Assembly (NCBI GenBank): GCA_016190785.1
Contig: JACPPX010000070.1
Location: 1 to 10,791 of the forward strand
Direction: 5' to 3'
From: Chloroflexota bacterium
GTDB lineage: Bacteria > Chloroflexota > Anaerolineae > UBA7937 > JACPPX01
DNA length: 10,791 nucleotides
The first letter of the stretch is position 1. Each line of letters begins with the position of its first letter. This document shows, in pieces, positions 1 to 6,757 of this stretch. The notes beneath the pieces are model-generated. The model saw only the letters and a list, made by a program, of their open reading frames with translations, was not told the origin of the DNA and made no database searches. Made by a program: the position numbers and the translations under genes.

Positions 1-480
1 GAGTCCCGCGGAATTAAATACCCACACCCGGCGCTGATATTCTGAGTACCCTGCCTGGACCTGGCTCACCCTGGAATCGTATCCCCGCGCTAGCTGATCC
101 AGACGGTGCAAAAGATGGGCTTTTTCGGAGACGGGCATGGTGTCGAATAGATTGGCCACCGGAAAATCTAGAGGGCTTTGGGAGCGGGTAAAATCCAAAA
201 CCCGAGACTCATTGCTCGATTTGGCAGCAGAGGCTGCTGCTTTGGCCGTGGACAAAAGGCTCTCAAGTTCCAGGTCATCGGTATAGGCATAGGCCGCGGT
301 GGGGCCGTAGAAGACGCGGATTCCGGCCCCGCGGTCGTTACCCTGCACCGCCTCTTCCAAGCGGGAATCGTCGAGGTTGAGGGAAAGGGAAGTGCGGTCC
401 TCAAGGTAGAGCTCAGCCAGGTCTCCGCCGCGGCGGAGGGCTTCGTCCAAAACACGCTGGGCAGTTTGGGAGTCGATCAT
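1..480 (-). CDS. tldD: TldD family metalloprotease, N-terminal part (cut by left edge)
   Basis: The minus strand reads open from an ATG at 480-478 to the left edge, giving 160 codons of the N-terminus. The sequence opens MIDSQTAQRVLDEALRRGGD and continues with an ...AELYLEDR... segment, a drGaGiRv-like segment at about residues 49-56 and a YAYTDD segment at about 64-69. This is the order of the N-terminal domain of TldD/PmbA proteins. Known for the family: TldD pairs with TldE (PmbA) to form a cytosolic metalloprotease that trims unfolded peptides, such as the microcin B17 leader in E. coli. The zinc-binding HExxxH motif lies further on and is outside the window, so activity cannot be judged. 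No in-frame ATG, GTG or TTG occurs between this ATG and an upstream stop at 553-555, which fixes the start. A TATAAT box lies only about 10 bases upstream, so the mRNA is probably nearly leaderless. TldD is preferred over PmbA on the overall N-terminal pattern. Confidence 0.88.
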   Translation of the reverse strand, partial: MIDSQTAQRVLDEALRRGGDLAELYLEDRTSLSLNLDDSRLEEAVQGNDRGAGIRVFYGPTAAYAYTDDLELESLLSTAKAAASAAKSSNESRVLDFTRSQSPLDFPVANLFDTMPVSEKAHLLHRLDQLARGYDSRVSQVQAGYSEYQRRVWVFNSAGL

Positions 481-490
481 AGAGATGACT

Positions 491-520
491 ATTATAACTT
501 CTGGGCAAGGCTCGCGGCAA
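491..520 (-). promoter_or_regulatory. tldD promoter, near-leaderless
   Basis: On the minus strand a perfect TATAAT (491-496) is preceded, after an 18-base spacer, by TTGCCG (515-520, four of six matches to TTGACA). Transcription would start near 484, three or four bases before the ATG at 480. That leaves no room for a Shine-Dalgarno sequence and none is visible. The box is a sequence match only. Confidence 0.5.
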
Positions 521-550
521 GGGCGCTGCGATGCAAAAAGAAATCGAAGA

Positions 551-559
551 TGCTAGAAT
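551..559 (+). promoter_or_regulatory. mutS extended -10 promoter element
   Basis: TGC followed by TAGAAT (554-559) makes an extended -10 box 17 bases before the chosen mutS ATG. No good -35 is visible at the usual distance, which is acceptable for extended -10 promoters. An alternative is TTGGGA (466-471), an 18-base spacer and TATTAT (490-495), which would give a leader of about 75 bases starting inside the tldD promoter. The first is preferred because the same TGCTAnAAT box precedes two other genes in the window. Confidence 0.4.
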
Positions 560-576
560 CCTTAGAGGGAAAAAAG

Positions 577-3171
577 ATGACCACCCCGATGCGCAAGCAG
601 TATCTCCAGATCAAAAAACGCTACCCCGGGACGATAGTATTTTTCCGGCTAGGGGATTTCTATGAAACTTTCGATGAAGATGCCCAAACCGTGTCCCGGG
701 TCTGCGATATTGTCCTAACCTCCCGTCCGGTTTCCAAGGGGCAACGAGTGCCCATGGCTGGAGTCCCTTACCATGCCGTGGAGGGTTATATTGCTAAATT
801 GATCAATGCTGGGCATCGGGTGGCGATTGTGGAGCAGGTGCGGGAGGAGGCGGAGAAAGGACTTATGCCACGCGAGGTACTGCGGGTGGTGACCCCCGGG
901 ACAGTGGTCGAGCCCGGGCTGCTGGAGGCCAAAAAGAACAACTACTTGGCCGCAATTTTCCCGCAAGATAAAGCGGTTGGGTTGGCTTACGCCGACATCA
1001 CCACCGGAGAGTTTGCGGCTACCCAGTGGGAAGGGGAAGAAGCCCTGCTGCGGGCAAAGGAAGAGCTGTCCCGTCTCCACCCCGCCGAGTCTCTTATTCC
1101 GAGTAAGGCGCAGAGCATCGATTTCTCTGCAGAACTCCCCCTGCGTTTTACTCCCTTTGATGCTTGGCGCTTTGAGCCGGAGGAAGGAGAGCAAACACTT
1201 CTTCAGCATTTCCGGGTGGCCAGTTTGGAAGGATATGGACTCCGGGATCGGCCCCTGGCTATCGGTGCGGCGGGAGCTATCCTCCACTACCTCAATCAGA
1301 ATCAGCCCGCTTCCTTGCGCCAAATCGATAGCCTGCGGGGCTACTTCACCAGCAACTTTATGGCCTTGGATCCTTCCACCCGTCGCAATTTGGAACTAAT
1401 CGAGACTATCCACGAAAGAAAAGTAGAAGGCTCCCTGTTTTGGGTACTGGATGCCACCCTGACCGCTATGGGCGGACGGCTGCTGCGGCAGTGGCTCAAT
1501 CAGCCACTATTAGACCTTCAGGCCTTGAATCAACGGCTGGATGCGGTCCAGGCGATTTATCAGGCAGGTAGAGTGCGAATCGAACTGCGCGAGGCCCTAA
1601 AAGGACTACGGGATTTAGAGCGGCTCACCAGTCGAGCAGTGCAAGGTATCGCCGGGCCACGCGATCTCCTGGCCATCAAAGAGGTTCTCGAGACTGTGCC
1701 AACGATAAAATCTTTAGTCTCCACCCTCGACTTGGAGGAGAGCCATCCCCTTCAGGCAGTGACCCATGCATTGGACCCTTGCCCAGAAGGGGTGGGCCTA
1801 ATTGCCCGAGCCATTGCCGATGATGCTCCTCCGGTCTTAGGAAGCGGGAACGCCATAGCGGTGGGGTACTCTACAGAGCTGGATGCCCTGGTCAAATTGT
1901 CACAGGGCTCAAAAGAGTGGCTGGCCAATCTCGAGACTCAGGAAAGAGCTCGTACGGGCATCAAATCGCTAAAGGTGCGGTTCAACAAAGTATTTGGCTA
2001 CTACATCGAGGTCAGCCAGGCCAATCTCCATCTCGTCCCCGCTGACTACATCCGCAAGCAGACACTGGTTGGTGGCGAACGCTTTATCACTCCCGAACTC
2101 AAAGAATACGAGGCCCAGATCTTCAATGCTCAGGAGATCATCCGCCAACTAGAATTCCAGATCTTCACCCAAGTGCTGCAAGAGTCATCCGCCTTCGCTC
2201 CGCGGCTGATGCAGACCGCCCGCGCCCTGGCCCAACTCGATGTCTTTTCTGCTTTGGCCGAAGTGGCAGTGCGCAATCGCTACACCCGCCCCATCTTGAG
2301 CGAAGGTGATCGCATCACTGTTCGCGAAGGGCGTCATCCGGTAGTGGAGCTCACTGTCCCCAAGGAGCCCTTTGTGCCCAATGACTGCTATCTCTCTTCG
2401 CAAGATCAAATCATCCTGCTAACCGGCCCCAATATGGCTGGGAAATCCACTTACCTGCGACAAGTGGCTCTTATTGTGCTCATGGCCCAGATCGGCTCAT
2501 TCGTCCCCGCCGAGGAGGCGGAGATCGGCCTGGTGGACCGTATCTTCACCCGAATTGGGGCCCGGGAAGACATTGCCTCCGGCCAGAGCACCTTTATGGT
2601 GGAAATGATCGAAACTGCCCACATCCTCCACCAAGCCACGGAGAAAAGCCTGCTCATCCTGGATGAGATTGGTCGCGGCACCTCGACTTACGACGGCATC
2701 TCCATCGCCTGGGCAGTGGTGGAGTACATCCATAACCATTCCCGGCTGCAGGCCAAAACCCTTTTTGCCACCCATTACCATGAACTCACTGAACTGGCCG
2801 ACTTCTTGCCACGGGTGAAGAATTTCAATGTCGCCGTGGTTGAGGAAGGGGATCAGGTGATATTTCTGCGGCACATCGTGCCCGGCGGCGCCGATCGCTC
2901 CTACGGCATCCATGTGGCCCGCTTGGCAGGCATACCCAAAGAAGTGATCAATCGCGCCCAAAAGATCCTTGTTGAACTGGAGAAGGGGGCCACACCCGCG
3001 GAGCGAGCACCACACCGCGCTCGGCCGGAGCAATTAGCCCTTTTCCTCACCGAGCCCCATCCCTTGCTCAAGGAGCTGGAATCCTTGAACCTCGATTCCC
3101 TTTCCCCTCTGGATGCGCTCAGCAAACTCCACCAGTGGCAGAAGCGGCTGAAGGAAGATAAAAACGATTAG
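577..3171 (+). CDS. mutS: DNA mismatch repair ATPase MutS
   Basis: MutS binds mismatches and small loops as a clamp and uses ATP to recruit downstream repair factors. The protein has 864 residues, close to the usual bacterial MutS length. Visible motifs in order: the mismatch-reading Phe-x-Glu in GDFYE (F28, E30); connector and core regions; a clamp region around residues 460-480; Walker A GPNMAGKST (617-625); the signature SGQSTFMVEM (668-677); Walker B LLILDE (D696, E697); and the ATHYHEL switch (731-737). Near the C-terminus QLALF (819-823) matches a beta-clamp-binding motif and is followed by a conserved helical tail. The start at 577 gives the typical MTTPMRKQY opening and has AGAGGG 7 bases upstream. 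The frame stays open leftward to 178, but that part is antisense to tldD and has no MutS similarity. No mutL is adjacent. The catalytic residues all look intact. Confidence 0.97.
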   Translation: MTTPMRKQYLQIKKRYPGTIVFFRLGDFYETFDEDAQTVSRVCDIVLTSRPVSKGQRVPMAGVPYHAVEGYIAKLINAGHRVAIVEQVREEAEKGLMPREVLRVVTPGTVVEPGLLEAKKNNYLAAIFPQDKAVGLAYADITTGEFAATQWEGEEALLRAKEELSRLHPAESLIPSKAQSIDFSAELPLRFTPFDAWRFEPEEGEQTLLQHFRVASLEGYGLRDRPLAIGAAGAILHYLNQNQPASLRQIDSLRGYFTSNFMALDPSTRRNLELIETIHERKVEGSLFWVLDATLTAMGGRLLRQWLNQPLLDLQALNQRLDAVQAIYQAGRVRIELREALKGLRDLERLTSRAVQGIAGPRDLLAIKEVLETVPTIKSLVSTLDLEESHPLQAVTHALDPCPEGVGLIARAIADDAPPVLGSGNAIAVGYSTELDALVKLSQGSKEWLANLETQERARTGIKSLKVRFNKVFGYYIEVSQANLHLVPADYIRKQTLVGGERFITPELKEYEAQIFNAQEIIRQLEFQIFTQVLQESSAFAPRLMQTARALAQLDVFSALAEVAVRNRYTRPILSEGDRITVREGRHPVVELTVPKEPFVPNDCYLSSQDQIILLTGPNMAGKSTYLRQVALIVLMAQIGSFVPAEEAEIGLVDRIFTRIGAREDIASGQSTFMVEMIETAHILHQATEKSLLILDEIGRGTSTYDGISIAWAVVEYIHNHSRLQAKTLFATHYHELTELADFLPRVKNFNVAVVEEGDQVIFLRHIVPGGADRSYGIHVARLAGIPKEVINRAQKILVELEKGATPAERAPHRARPEQLALFLTEPHPLLKELESLNLDSLSPLDALSKLHQWQKRLKEDKND

Positions 3172-3265
3172 AAAAGTGTAATCAGGAGTGCATAATCTCC
3201 AGTGGATTTTGCCGTCAGATGGCCCCCCATAACGCAGCGCTCTTAAAATCGTTAATTTATTGTCT

Positions 3266-3293
3266 TTGTCCTAGGGCAAAAAAGGCCTACAAT
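3266..3293 (+). promoter_or_regulatory. putative promoter of lipoprotein gene at 3348
   Basis: TTGTCC (3266-3271), a 16-base spacer and TACAAT (3288-3293; five of six matches to TATAAT) lie about 55 bases before the lipoprotein start. I found no mutS terminator between 3172 and here, so some read-through from mutS is also possible. Confidence 0.4.
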
Positions 3294-3347
3294 TCAGGTG
3301 CTGATGTCTCCTTTTGGAGTTTCCAGAGATTGCCAAATCAGGCAAAT

Positions 3348-4079
3348 ATGAGCCTAAGTTTAAGATCACAGATTGCAACCATACCAATTATTCTTTCCAT
3401 TGCTCTCGCCGGTTGTCTGGGACCGGCCGGGCGCAGCGTAGATATTGTTTCTCCCAGTTCTACTCCGACTCTCGCCGCTTCTGCCACTCCAGCCCCCAGT
3501 CCCACGCCGGAGTGTTGGCCCTTGGATCGGCAATTTAGGGAGATCCAGCAAGAGGCTGAATCCTTGGCGGACCCTGCTGCTCCAGCAGTGGAATGTCCGC
3601 AGGGCCGAGCCATTACTGTCTTCGGTGCTATGCAAACTTTCCGCCATCCAATCATGGAAGATACAACCGATGTGCTGGTCAACTATATGATCTGGCAGGA
3701 GGATATCGGCATTATTTATTTGGTCGTCAAGCTTGATGAGGAGACCGGCCTCTCGGAGATATACATCTACCCTGACACCTGGGATGAAGACCAGCCGGCA
3801 GTGCACCTCGATTGCCAGGATATGATTCCCGAGCAGGATTCTCCGCCCCCTGAAGATCAATCGAAGTATCTCCAGGTCCCCATCCGCGGCTTTGGCAAAG
3901 TGTGGTGCGAAAACCAATTGTGGGAGAGGATAGGATTTGGGGTTGGTTGGGAGCGGGGAGTGGAGATGACCATCCAGCAGGGGGAAAACGGCTTCTACAT
4001 TTCCGTGCCTCCGGAAGGTGAGAGTGAGCCACTGATTTTCGTGCTGGACACAGAGAAGGGCAGCGCCCTCGCCCCATAG
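3348..4079 (+). CDS. Secreted lipoprotein with GFGKVW-type C-terminal domain
   Basis: A 243-residue protein. Residues 1-23 form a type II signal peptide: a hydrophobic stretch (9-21) followed by the lipobox LAGC with the lipidated cysteine at 23, so it should be anchored outside the membrane. Residues 35-55 are a Ser/Thr/Pro linker. The rest is a compact domain with Cys 56, 83, 156 and 187. It contains two short stretches, FGAMQTF...MIWQEDIGIIYL (92-124) and LQVPIRGFGKVWCEN (175-189), followed by IGFGVGWE (195-202). This layout resembles a domain I recall from Chloroflexota cell-surface proteins (QPVRGFGKVW, then LGWA); its function is unknown to me. The ATG at 3348 is chosen over an open frame from 3219 because it puts the signal peptide at the N-terminus. 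The ribosome-binding site is weak (AGG at 3340-3342). A terminator directly downstream suggests a single-gene unit. Confidence 0.8.
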   Translation: MSLSLRSQIATIPIILSIALAGCLGPAGRSVDIVSPSSTPTLAASATPAPSPTPECWPLDRQFREIQQEAESLADPAAPAVECPQGRAITVFGAMQTFRHPIMEDTTDVLVNYMIWQEDIGIIYLVVKLDEETGLSEIYIYPDTWDEDQPAVHLDCQDMIPEQDSPPPEDQSKYLQVPIRGFGKVWCENQLWERIGFGVGWERGVEMTIQQGENGFYISVPPEGESEPLIFVLDTEKGSALAP

Positions 4080-4104
4080 TATAAAGTCTATCGTTGCTCT
4101 AGGA

Positions 4105-4137
4105 GCCTGCACTCTGTCTGCAGGCCCTTTTCATTTT
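4105..4137 (+). terminator. Intrinsic terminator after the first lipoprotein
   Basis: A perfect 7-base-pair stem, GCCTGCA (4105-4111) with TGCAGGC (4119-4125), has a 7-base loop and is followed by CCTTTTCATTTT. It lies 26 bases after the stop codon. The T-tract is interrupted by CA. It also holds the possible -35 of the next gene's promoter. Confidence 0.7.
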
Positions 4138-4156
4138 GGTGGACGCATGCTAAAAT
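4128..4156 (+). promoter_or_regulatory. Promoter of the second lipoprotein gene
   Basis: TTTTCA (4128-4133, four of six matches) is followed after a 17-base spacer by TAAAAT (4151-4156). TGC directly before the hexamer makes an extended -10. The -35 sits in the T-tract of the preceding terminator. Transcription would start near 4163, about 30 bases before the ATG. Confidence 0.45.
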
Positions 4157-4193
4157 GCTAATTAGTAAGGCGGCCTAGAAAAGAGGAAGGCAA

Positions 4194-5375
4194 ATGGCCA
4201 AAGGGAGTGGCTCCCTATTTGCTGCTTTTATCTTTATGTTTTCCATCCTCTTTGCCGCCTGTGGCGGACCGACCCTTCAAGTGGTCATCACCTCTCCCCT
4301 CTCCGATTCTCAATTTGCCGAAGGCGATGAGGTCGTGGTCGCCGCCTCGGCCACCGGGCAAGATATCGAGCGCATCCAACTGTTAGTTGATGGGGAGTTG
4401 GTGGACGAGGCGGTAAGCCCTGCCCCTCAGAATAGTTTCAGCGGTCTATTGCAGTGGAAAGCAAAGGGGGAAGGCTCGCATACTCTCCAGGCCATTGCCA
4501 TTAACTCAACAGGGTCAAATAGCGAGCCGTCGGCAATTACAGTTGAGGTTGTGGTGGGCATAGCGGGAGGGACTCCAGTCCCCACTCCCACCGCTCTTAC
4601 CCTCCAAACTCCAACTCCGAGCACCACTTCCGCGCCCACCTTCACTCCTTCTCCAACGGCTACGCCTACTTCAACCCCCACTGCCACTCCCACGGCTACC
4701 CCTGTGGCCCAGATCAGTTTCACCGCCGATGACACAAGCATTACCTTGGATCAATGCACCGATTTGCACTGGGATGTTCACAATATCAAAGAGGTTTATC
4801 TAATCACCGGGGGTGGGGCTCCGGAGGGGGTGGCCGGGGAGAGTCAGACCCGCAATGTCTGCCCGACAGCAACTACCACCTATACTCTGCGGGTCAAGAA
4901 GTTAGACGACAGCATTGTGGAGCAATCTATCGCCATCACGGTCAACACTATCTTGGTTACGGTGAAATTTACCAGCTTTCACATCCTCGACGATAGCGAT
5001 AGCGATGCGGCATTCTGTGTGATTGACTGCGGGGATGGCGAAATCTGGTTTGAGTTTAAAGTGAACGGGGTAAAAAAGAGATTGCCTACCTCCGGGGAAT
5101 TGGACCTCGGCAGTGGGGATGCTCAAATCATCCTTCTTCCTATAGAGTACGAGTTGCATCTTGGGCTGAATAGCCAGTTGACAATTCAGGTAAAGGCTTT
5201 TGATGCCGATGCCTTCGGGACAGATTCGCTCGGCACTGTACAATTCACCCTCCCCGCCCCGCCCAGTTTCACTTGGACAAACTCCTATGGCCTGGCCAGT
5301 ACAATGGCCGACGGGCAATTTGAGATTGGGTTTGATGTTACTGGTCCGCCACCGATCATCATTCCTTTTCCATGA
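4194..5375 (+). CDS. Secreted multidomain lipoprotein with Ig-like domains
   Basis: A 393-residue protein of unrecognised specific function. It begins with a lipoprotein signal peptide (hydrophobic 8-22, FAAC, lipidated Cys23). Residues about 28-120 read as an Ig-like beta-sandwich of the kind found in bacterial surface proteins (ITSPLSDSQFAEGDEV..., LLVDGELVDEA, SHTLQAIAINSTGS). Residues 127-170 are a Thr/Pro-rich linker. A second beta domain (about 172-250) carries a C188-TDLHWDV, NIKEVYL, C223-PTATTTYTLRV pattern that is likely disulfide-linked across the two cysteines. A third region (about 252-352) has an acidic loop DDSDSDAAFC...CGDGEIWF (266-285), which suggests calcium binding in a C2-like sandwich; that is inference. 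The tail is short, Gly/Pro-rich and hydrophobic. The start has a strong ribosome-binding site, GAGG (4183-4186), 7 bases upstream. A role in surface binding or adhesion is likely but unproven. Confidence 0.8.
   Translation: MAKGSGSLFAAFIFMFSILFAACGGPTLQVVITSPLSDSQFAEGDEVVVAASATGQDIERIQLLVDGELVDEAVSPAPQNSFSGLLQWKAKGEGSHTLQAIAINSTGSNSEPSAITVEVVVGIAGGTPVPTPTALTLQTPTPSTTSAPTFTPSPTATPTSTPTATPTATPVAQISFTADDTSITLDQCTDLHWDVHNIKEVYLITGGGAPEGVAGESQTRNVCPTATTTYTLRVKKLDDSIVEQSIAITVNTILVTVKFTSFHILDDSDSDAAFCVIDCGDGEIWFEFKVNGVKKRLPTSGELDLGSGDAQIILLPIEYELHLGLNSQLTIQVKAFDADAFGTDSLGTVQFTLPAPPSFTWTNSYGLASTMADGQFEIGFDVTGPPPIIIPFP
4572..4703 (+). repeat. Thr/Pro codon low-complexity tract
   Basis: Irregular repeats of ACT/ACC and CCN codons encode the Thr/Pro linker (residues 127-170) between the first and second Ig-like domains of the lipoprotein. 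Copies are degenerate at third positions, which points to selection on the peptide rather than recent slippage. Linkers of this composition usually act as extended, possibly glycosylated spacers. Confidence 0.7.
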
Positions 5376-5404
5376 AGTTGCCATCGAGCTGATCATGTGC
5401 GTAC

Positions 5405-5428
5405 AGGGCGGGTATGATTACCCGCCCT
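5405..5428. terminator. Bidirectional hairpin between convergent genes
   Basis: A perfect 9-base-pair, GC-rich stem, AGGGCGGGT (5405-5413) with ACCCGCCCT (5420-5428), has a 6-base loop and sits midway between the stop of the lipoprotein (5375) and the stop of tyrS (5469). Position and strength suggest a shared terminator for both strands. Neither side has a clear run of T; the plus side continues with the merely AT-rich ATTGATTATCTA. Confidence 0.55.
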
Positions 5429-5468
5429 ATTGATTATCTAACTCCTCCGAAAGGCCTTATTTAGTGAA

Positions 5469-6671
5469 TTAGCCGGGAATTATCCGCAGGAATTTTCTTC
5501 GCCCTACTTGCAACACCGTTTCTTTCCAAGGTATCTCTAAATTCAGGTCATCCACTTTCTGCCCATCAAGACGTACTCCCCCTTGGCGGATCAGCCGCCG
5601 CGCCTCGCTTCTGGTGGGGACCAGGCCGCTGGCCTCCATCACATCCACGACCTTACGAGAGCCACCCTCTTCCAATTTGAATTCCGGCATCTCTTCTGGC
5701 CATTCGCGAGCACTGAAAATGCGGATGAACTCCTCTTCTGCCTTCTGTACTTCTTCCACCGAATAAAATTGGCTTATTATCTCCCTAGCCAGCCGCATCT
5801 TGATATCACGAGGGTTAGCCTTTCCAGTTTTCATATCCTGGCGAGTATCCTGCAGTTCATCCTCGGGAACATCGGTGAGGAGCCAGAAGTAATCCATCAT
5901 CACCGCGTCGGGGAGGGACATGATTTTGCCGTACATTTGGTCTGGGGGGTCGAGGACATCGATGGTATTGCCAACGGACTTACTCATCTTGATTTGCCCG
6001 TCGGTCCCCACCAGCAAAGGGACGGTGATGACCTGTTGCGGAGCTTGCCCTAACTCCCGCTGGATCTCGCGGGCCACCAAAAAGTTAAAAGTTTGATCCG
6101 TCCCCCCCATTTCCACATCGGCTCCGATGGCGATGGAGTCGTAGGCTTGGAGAAGGGGATAGAGGAATTCGGTGATAGCGATGGGGATTCCCTGGGCATA
6201 CCGCTTGGCAAAATCATCTCGCTCCAGCATGCGGGCTACGGTATAGCGGCTTGCAAGGTCTATCACATCCTTGAGAGTGAACTTTTCAAACCAGGTGCTT
6301 TGCCACACCACTTCGGTCTTTTTGAGATCCACTACTTTGAAGAATTGGTCGAGGTAGGTTTGGGCGTTGGTCTTCACCTCCTCGGCGGTGAGCATAGTGC
6401 GGGTAGCGGATTGGCCGCTGGGATCCCCGATCTGCGCCGTCCAGTCGCCCATAATCACGATTACCCGATGCCCCAGGTCTTGAAGTTGGCGGAGTTTGCG
6501 GAAACAGACCACATGCCCCAAGTGCAGGCCGGGGCGGCTGGGATCCACCCCATATTTGATGCGCAGGGGGCGGGGGCTGGTCTTAAGCAGTCGGATTAAC
6601 TCCTCGCGGACGATGACCTCCGCCACGCCCCGGCCCAGAATTCGCTCGATATCTTGATCTGCCTTGGACAT
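5469..6671 (-). CDS. tyrS: Tyrosyl-tRNA synthetase, TyrZ-like (KMSKS type)
   Basis: This cytosolic class I aminoacyl-tRNA synthetase charges tRNA-Tyr with tyrosine. The 400-residue protein is full length. The HIGH motif is HLGH (50-53) within the segment GVDPSRPGLHLGH. The tyrosine pocket region includes YPLLQAYDS (171-179) and GGTDQ (189-193). The second signature is KMSKS (228-232), placing it in the TyrZ-like group rather than the KFGKT-bearing E. coli type. The C-terminus (about 340-400) is an S4 RNA-binding domain, including VPTRSEARRLIRQGGVRLDG. The ATG at 6671 has AGG (6680-6682) 8 bases upstream, a modest ribosome-binding site. The gene is convergent with the second lipoprotein and divergent from the hydrolase-ligase gene. 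The leader is only about 13 bases, so a T-box riboswitch, common before such genes in Firmicutes, is absent. Confidence 0.95.
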   Translation of the reverse strand: MSKADQDIERILGRGVAEVIVREELIRLLKTSPRPLRIKYGVDPSRPGLHLGHVVCFRKLRQLQDLGHRVIVIMGDWTAQIGDPSGQSATRTMLTAEEVKTNAQTYLDQFFKVVDLKKTEVVWQSTWFEKFTLKDVIDLASRYTVARMLERDDFAKRYAQGIPIAITEFLYPLLQAYDSIAIGADVEMGGTDQTFNFLVAREIQRELGQAPQQVITVPLLVGTDGQIKMSKSVGNTIDVLDPPDQMYGKIMSLPDAVMMDYFWLLTDVPEDELQDTRQDMKTGKANPRDIKMRLAREIISQFYSVEEVQKAEEEFIRIFSAREWPEEMPEFKLEEGGSRKVVDVMEASGLVPTRSEARRLIRQGGVRLDGQKVDDLNLEIPWKETVLQVGRRKFLRIIPG

Positions 6672-6690
6672 TTCCGTAGCCTTTCGGAGA

Positions 6691-6699
6691 ATTATAGCA
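6691..6699 (-). promoter_or_regulatory. tyrS extended -10 promoter element
   Basis: On the minus strand TGC (6699-6697) precedes a perfect TATAAT (6696-6691), 19 bases before the tyrS ATG. The -35 position (about 6714-6719, TGGGGG) is a poor match, as expected when the -10 is extended. Predicted transcription start is near 6684. Confidence 0.6.
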
Positions 6700-6708
6700 C
6701 ACCCAGGT

Positions 6709-6737
6709 TTGCTCCCCCATACGCATTAGACTAGAAT
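6709..6737 (+). promoter_or_regulatory. Putative promoter of the hydrolase-ligase gene
   Basis: TTGCTC (6709-6714, three of six matches), a 17-base spacer and TAGAAT (6732-6737, five of six matches) would start transcription near 6744, just before the GGAG ribosome-binding site. The -35 overlaps the region upstream of the divergent tyrS promoter, so the two promoters may compete. Confidence 0.4.
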
Positions 6738-6746
6738 CCTCGGAAT

Positions 6747-6750
6747 GGAG
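6747..6750 (+). promoter_or_regulatory. Ribosome-binding site supporting a TTG start
   Basis: GGAG lies exactly 7 bases before the TTG at 6758. The nearby ATG at 6745 is followed at once by a stop (ATG GAG TAA), so the TTG is the credible start. Confidence 0.75.
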
Positions 6751-6757
6751 TAAAAAA

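Noticed and set aside
178..576. N-terminal extension of mutS, with the reading frame open from 178
   Set aside because: It is antisense to tldD, has no MutS similarity, and the ATG at 577 has a ribosome-binding site and the usual family opening.
531..676. Short ORF beginning ATG CAA AAA GAA upstream of mutS
   Set aside because: It overlaps the start of mutS in another frame, has no clear ribosome-binding site and resembles nothing I know.
4427..4741. Minus-strand ORF rich in Val-Gly repeats
   Set aside because: It is the mirror of the Thr/Pro linker codons in the lipoprotein gene and has no independent gene signal.
6672..6757. T-box riboswitch before tyrS
   Set aside because: The predicted leader is only about 13 bases and the whole divergent gap is 86 bases, too short for a T-box.
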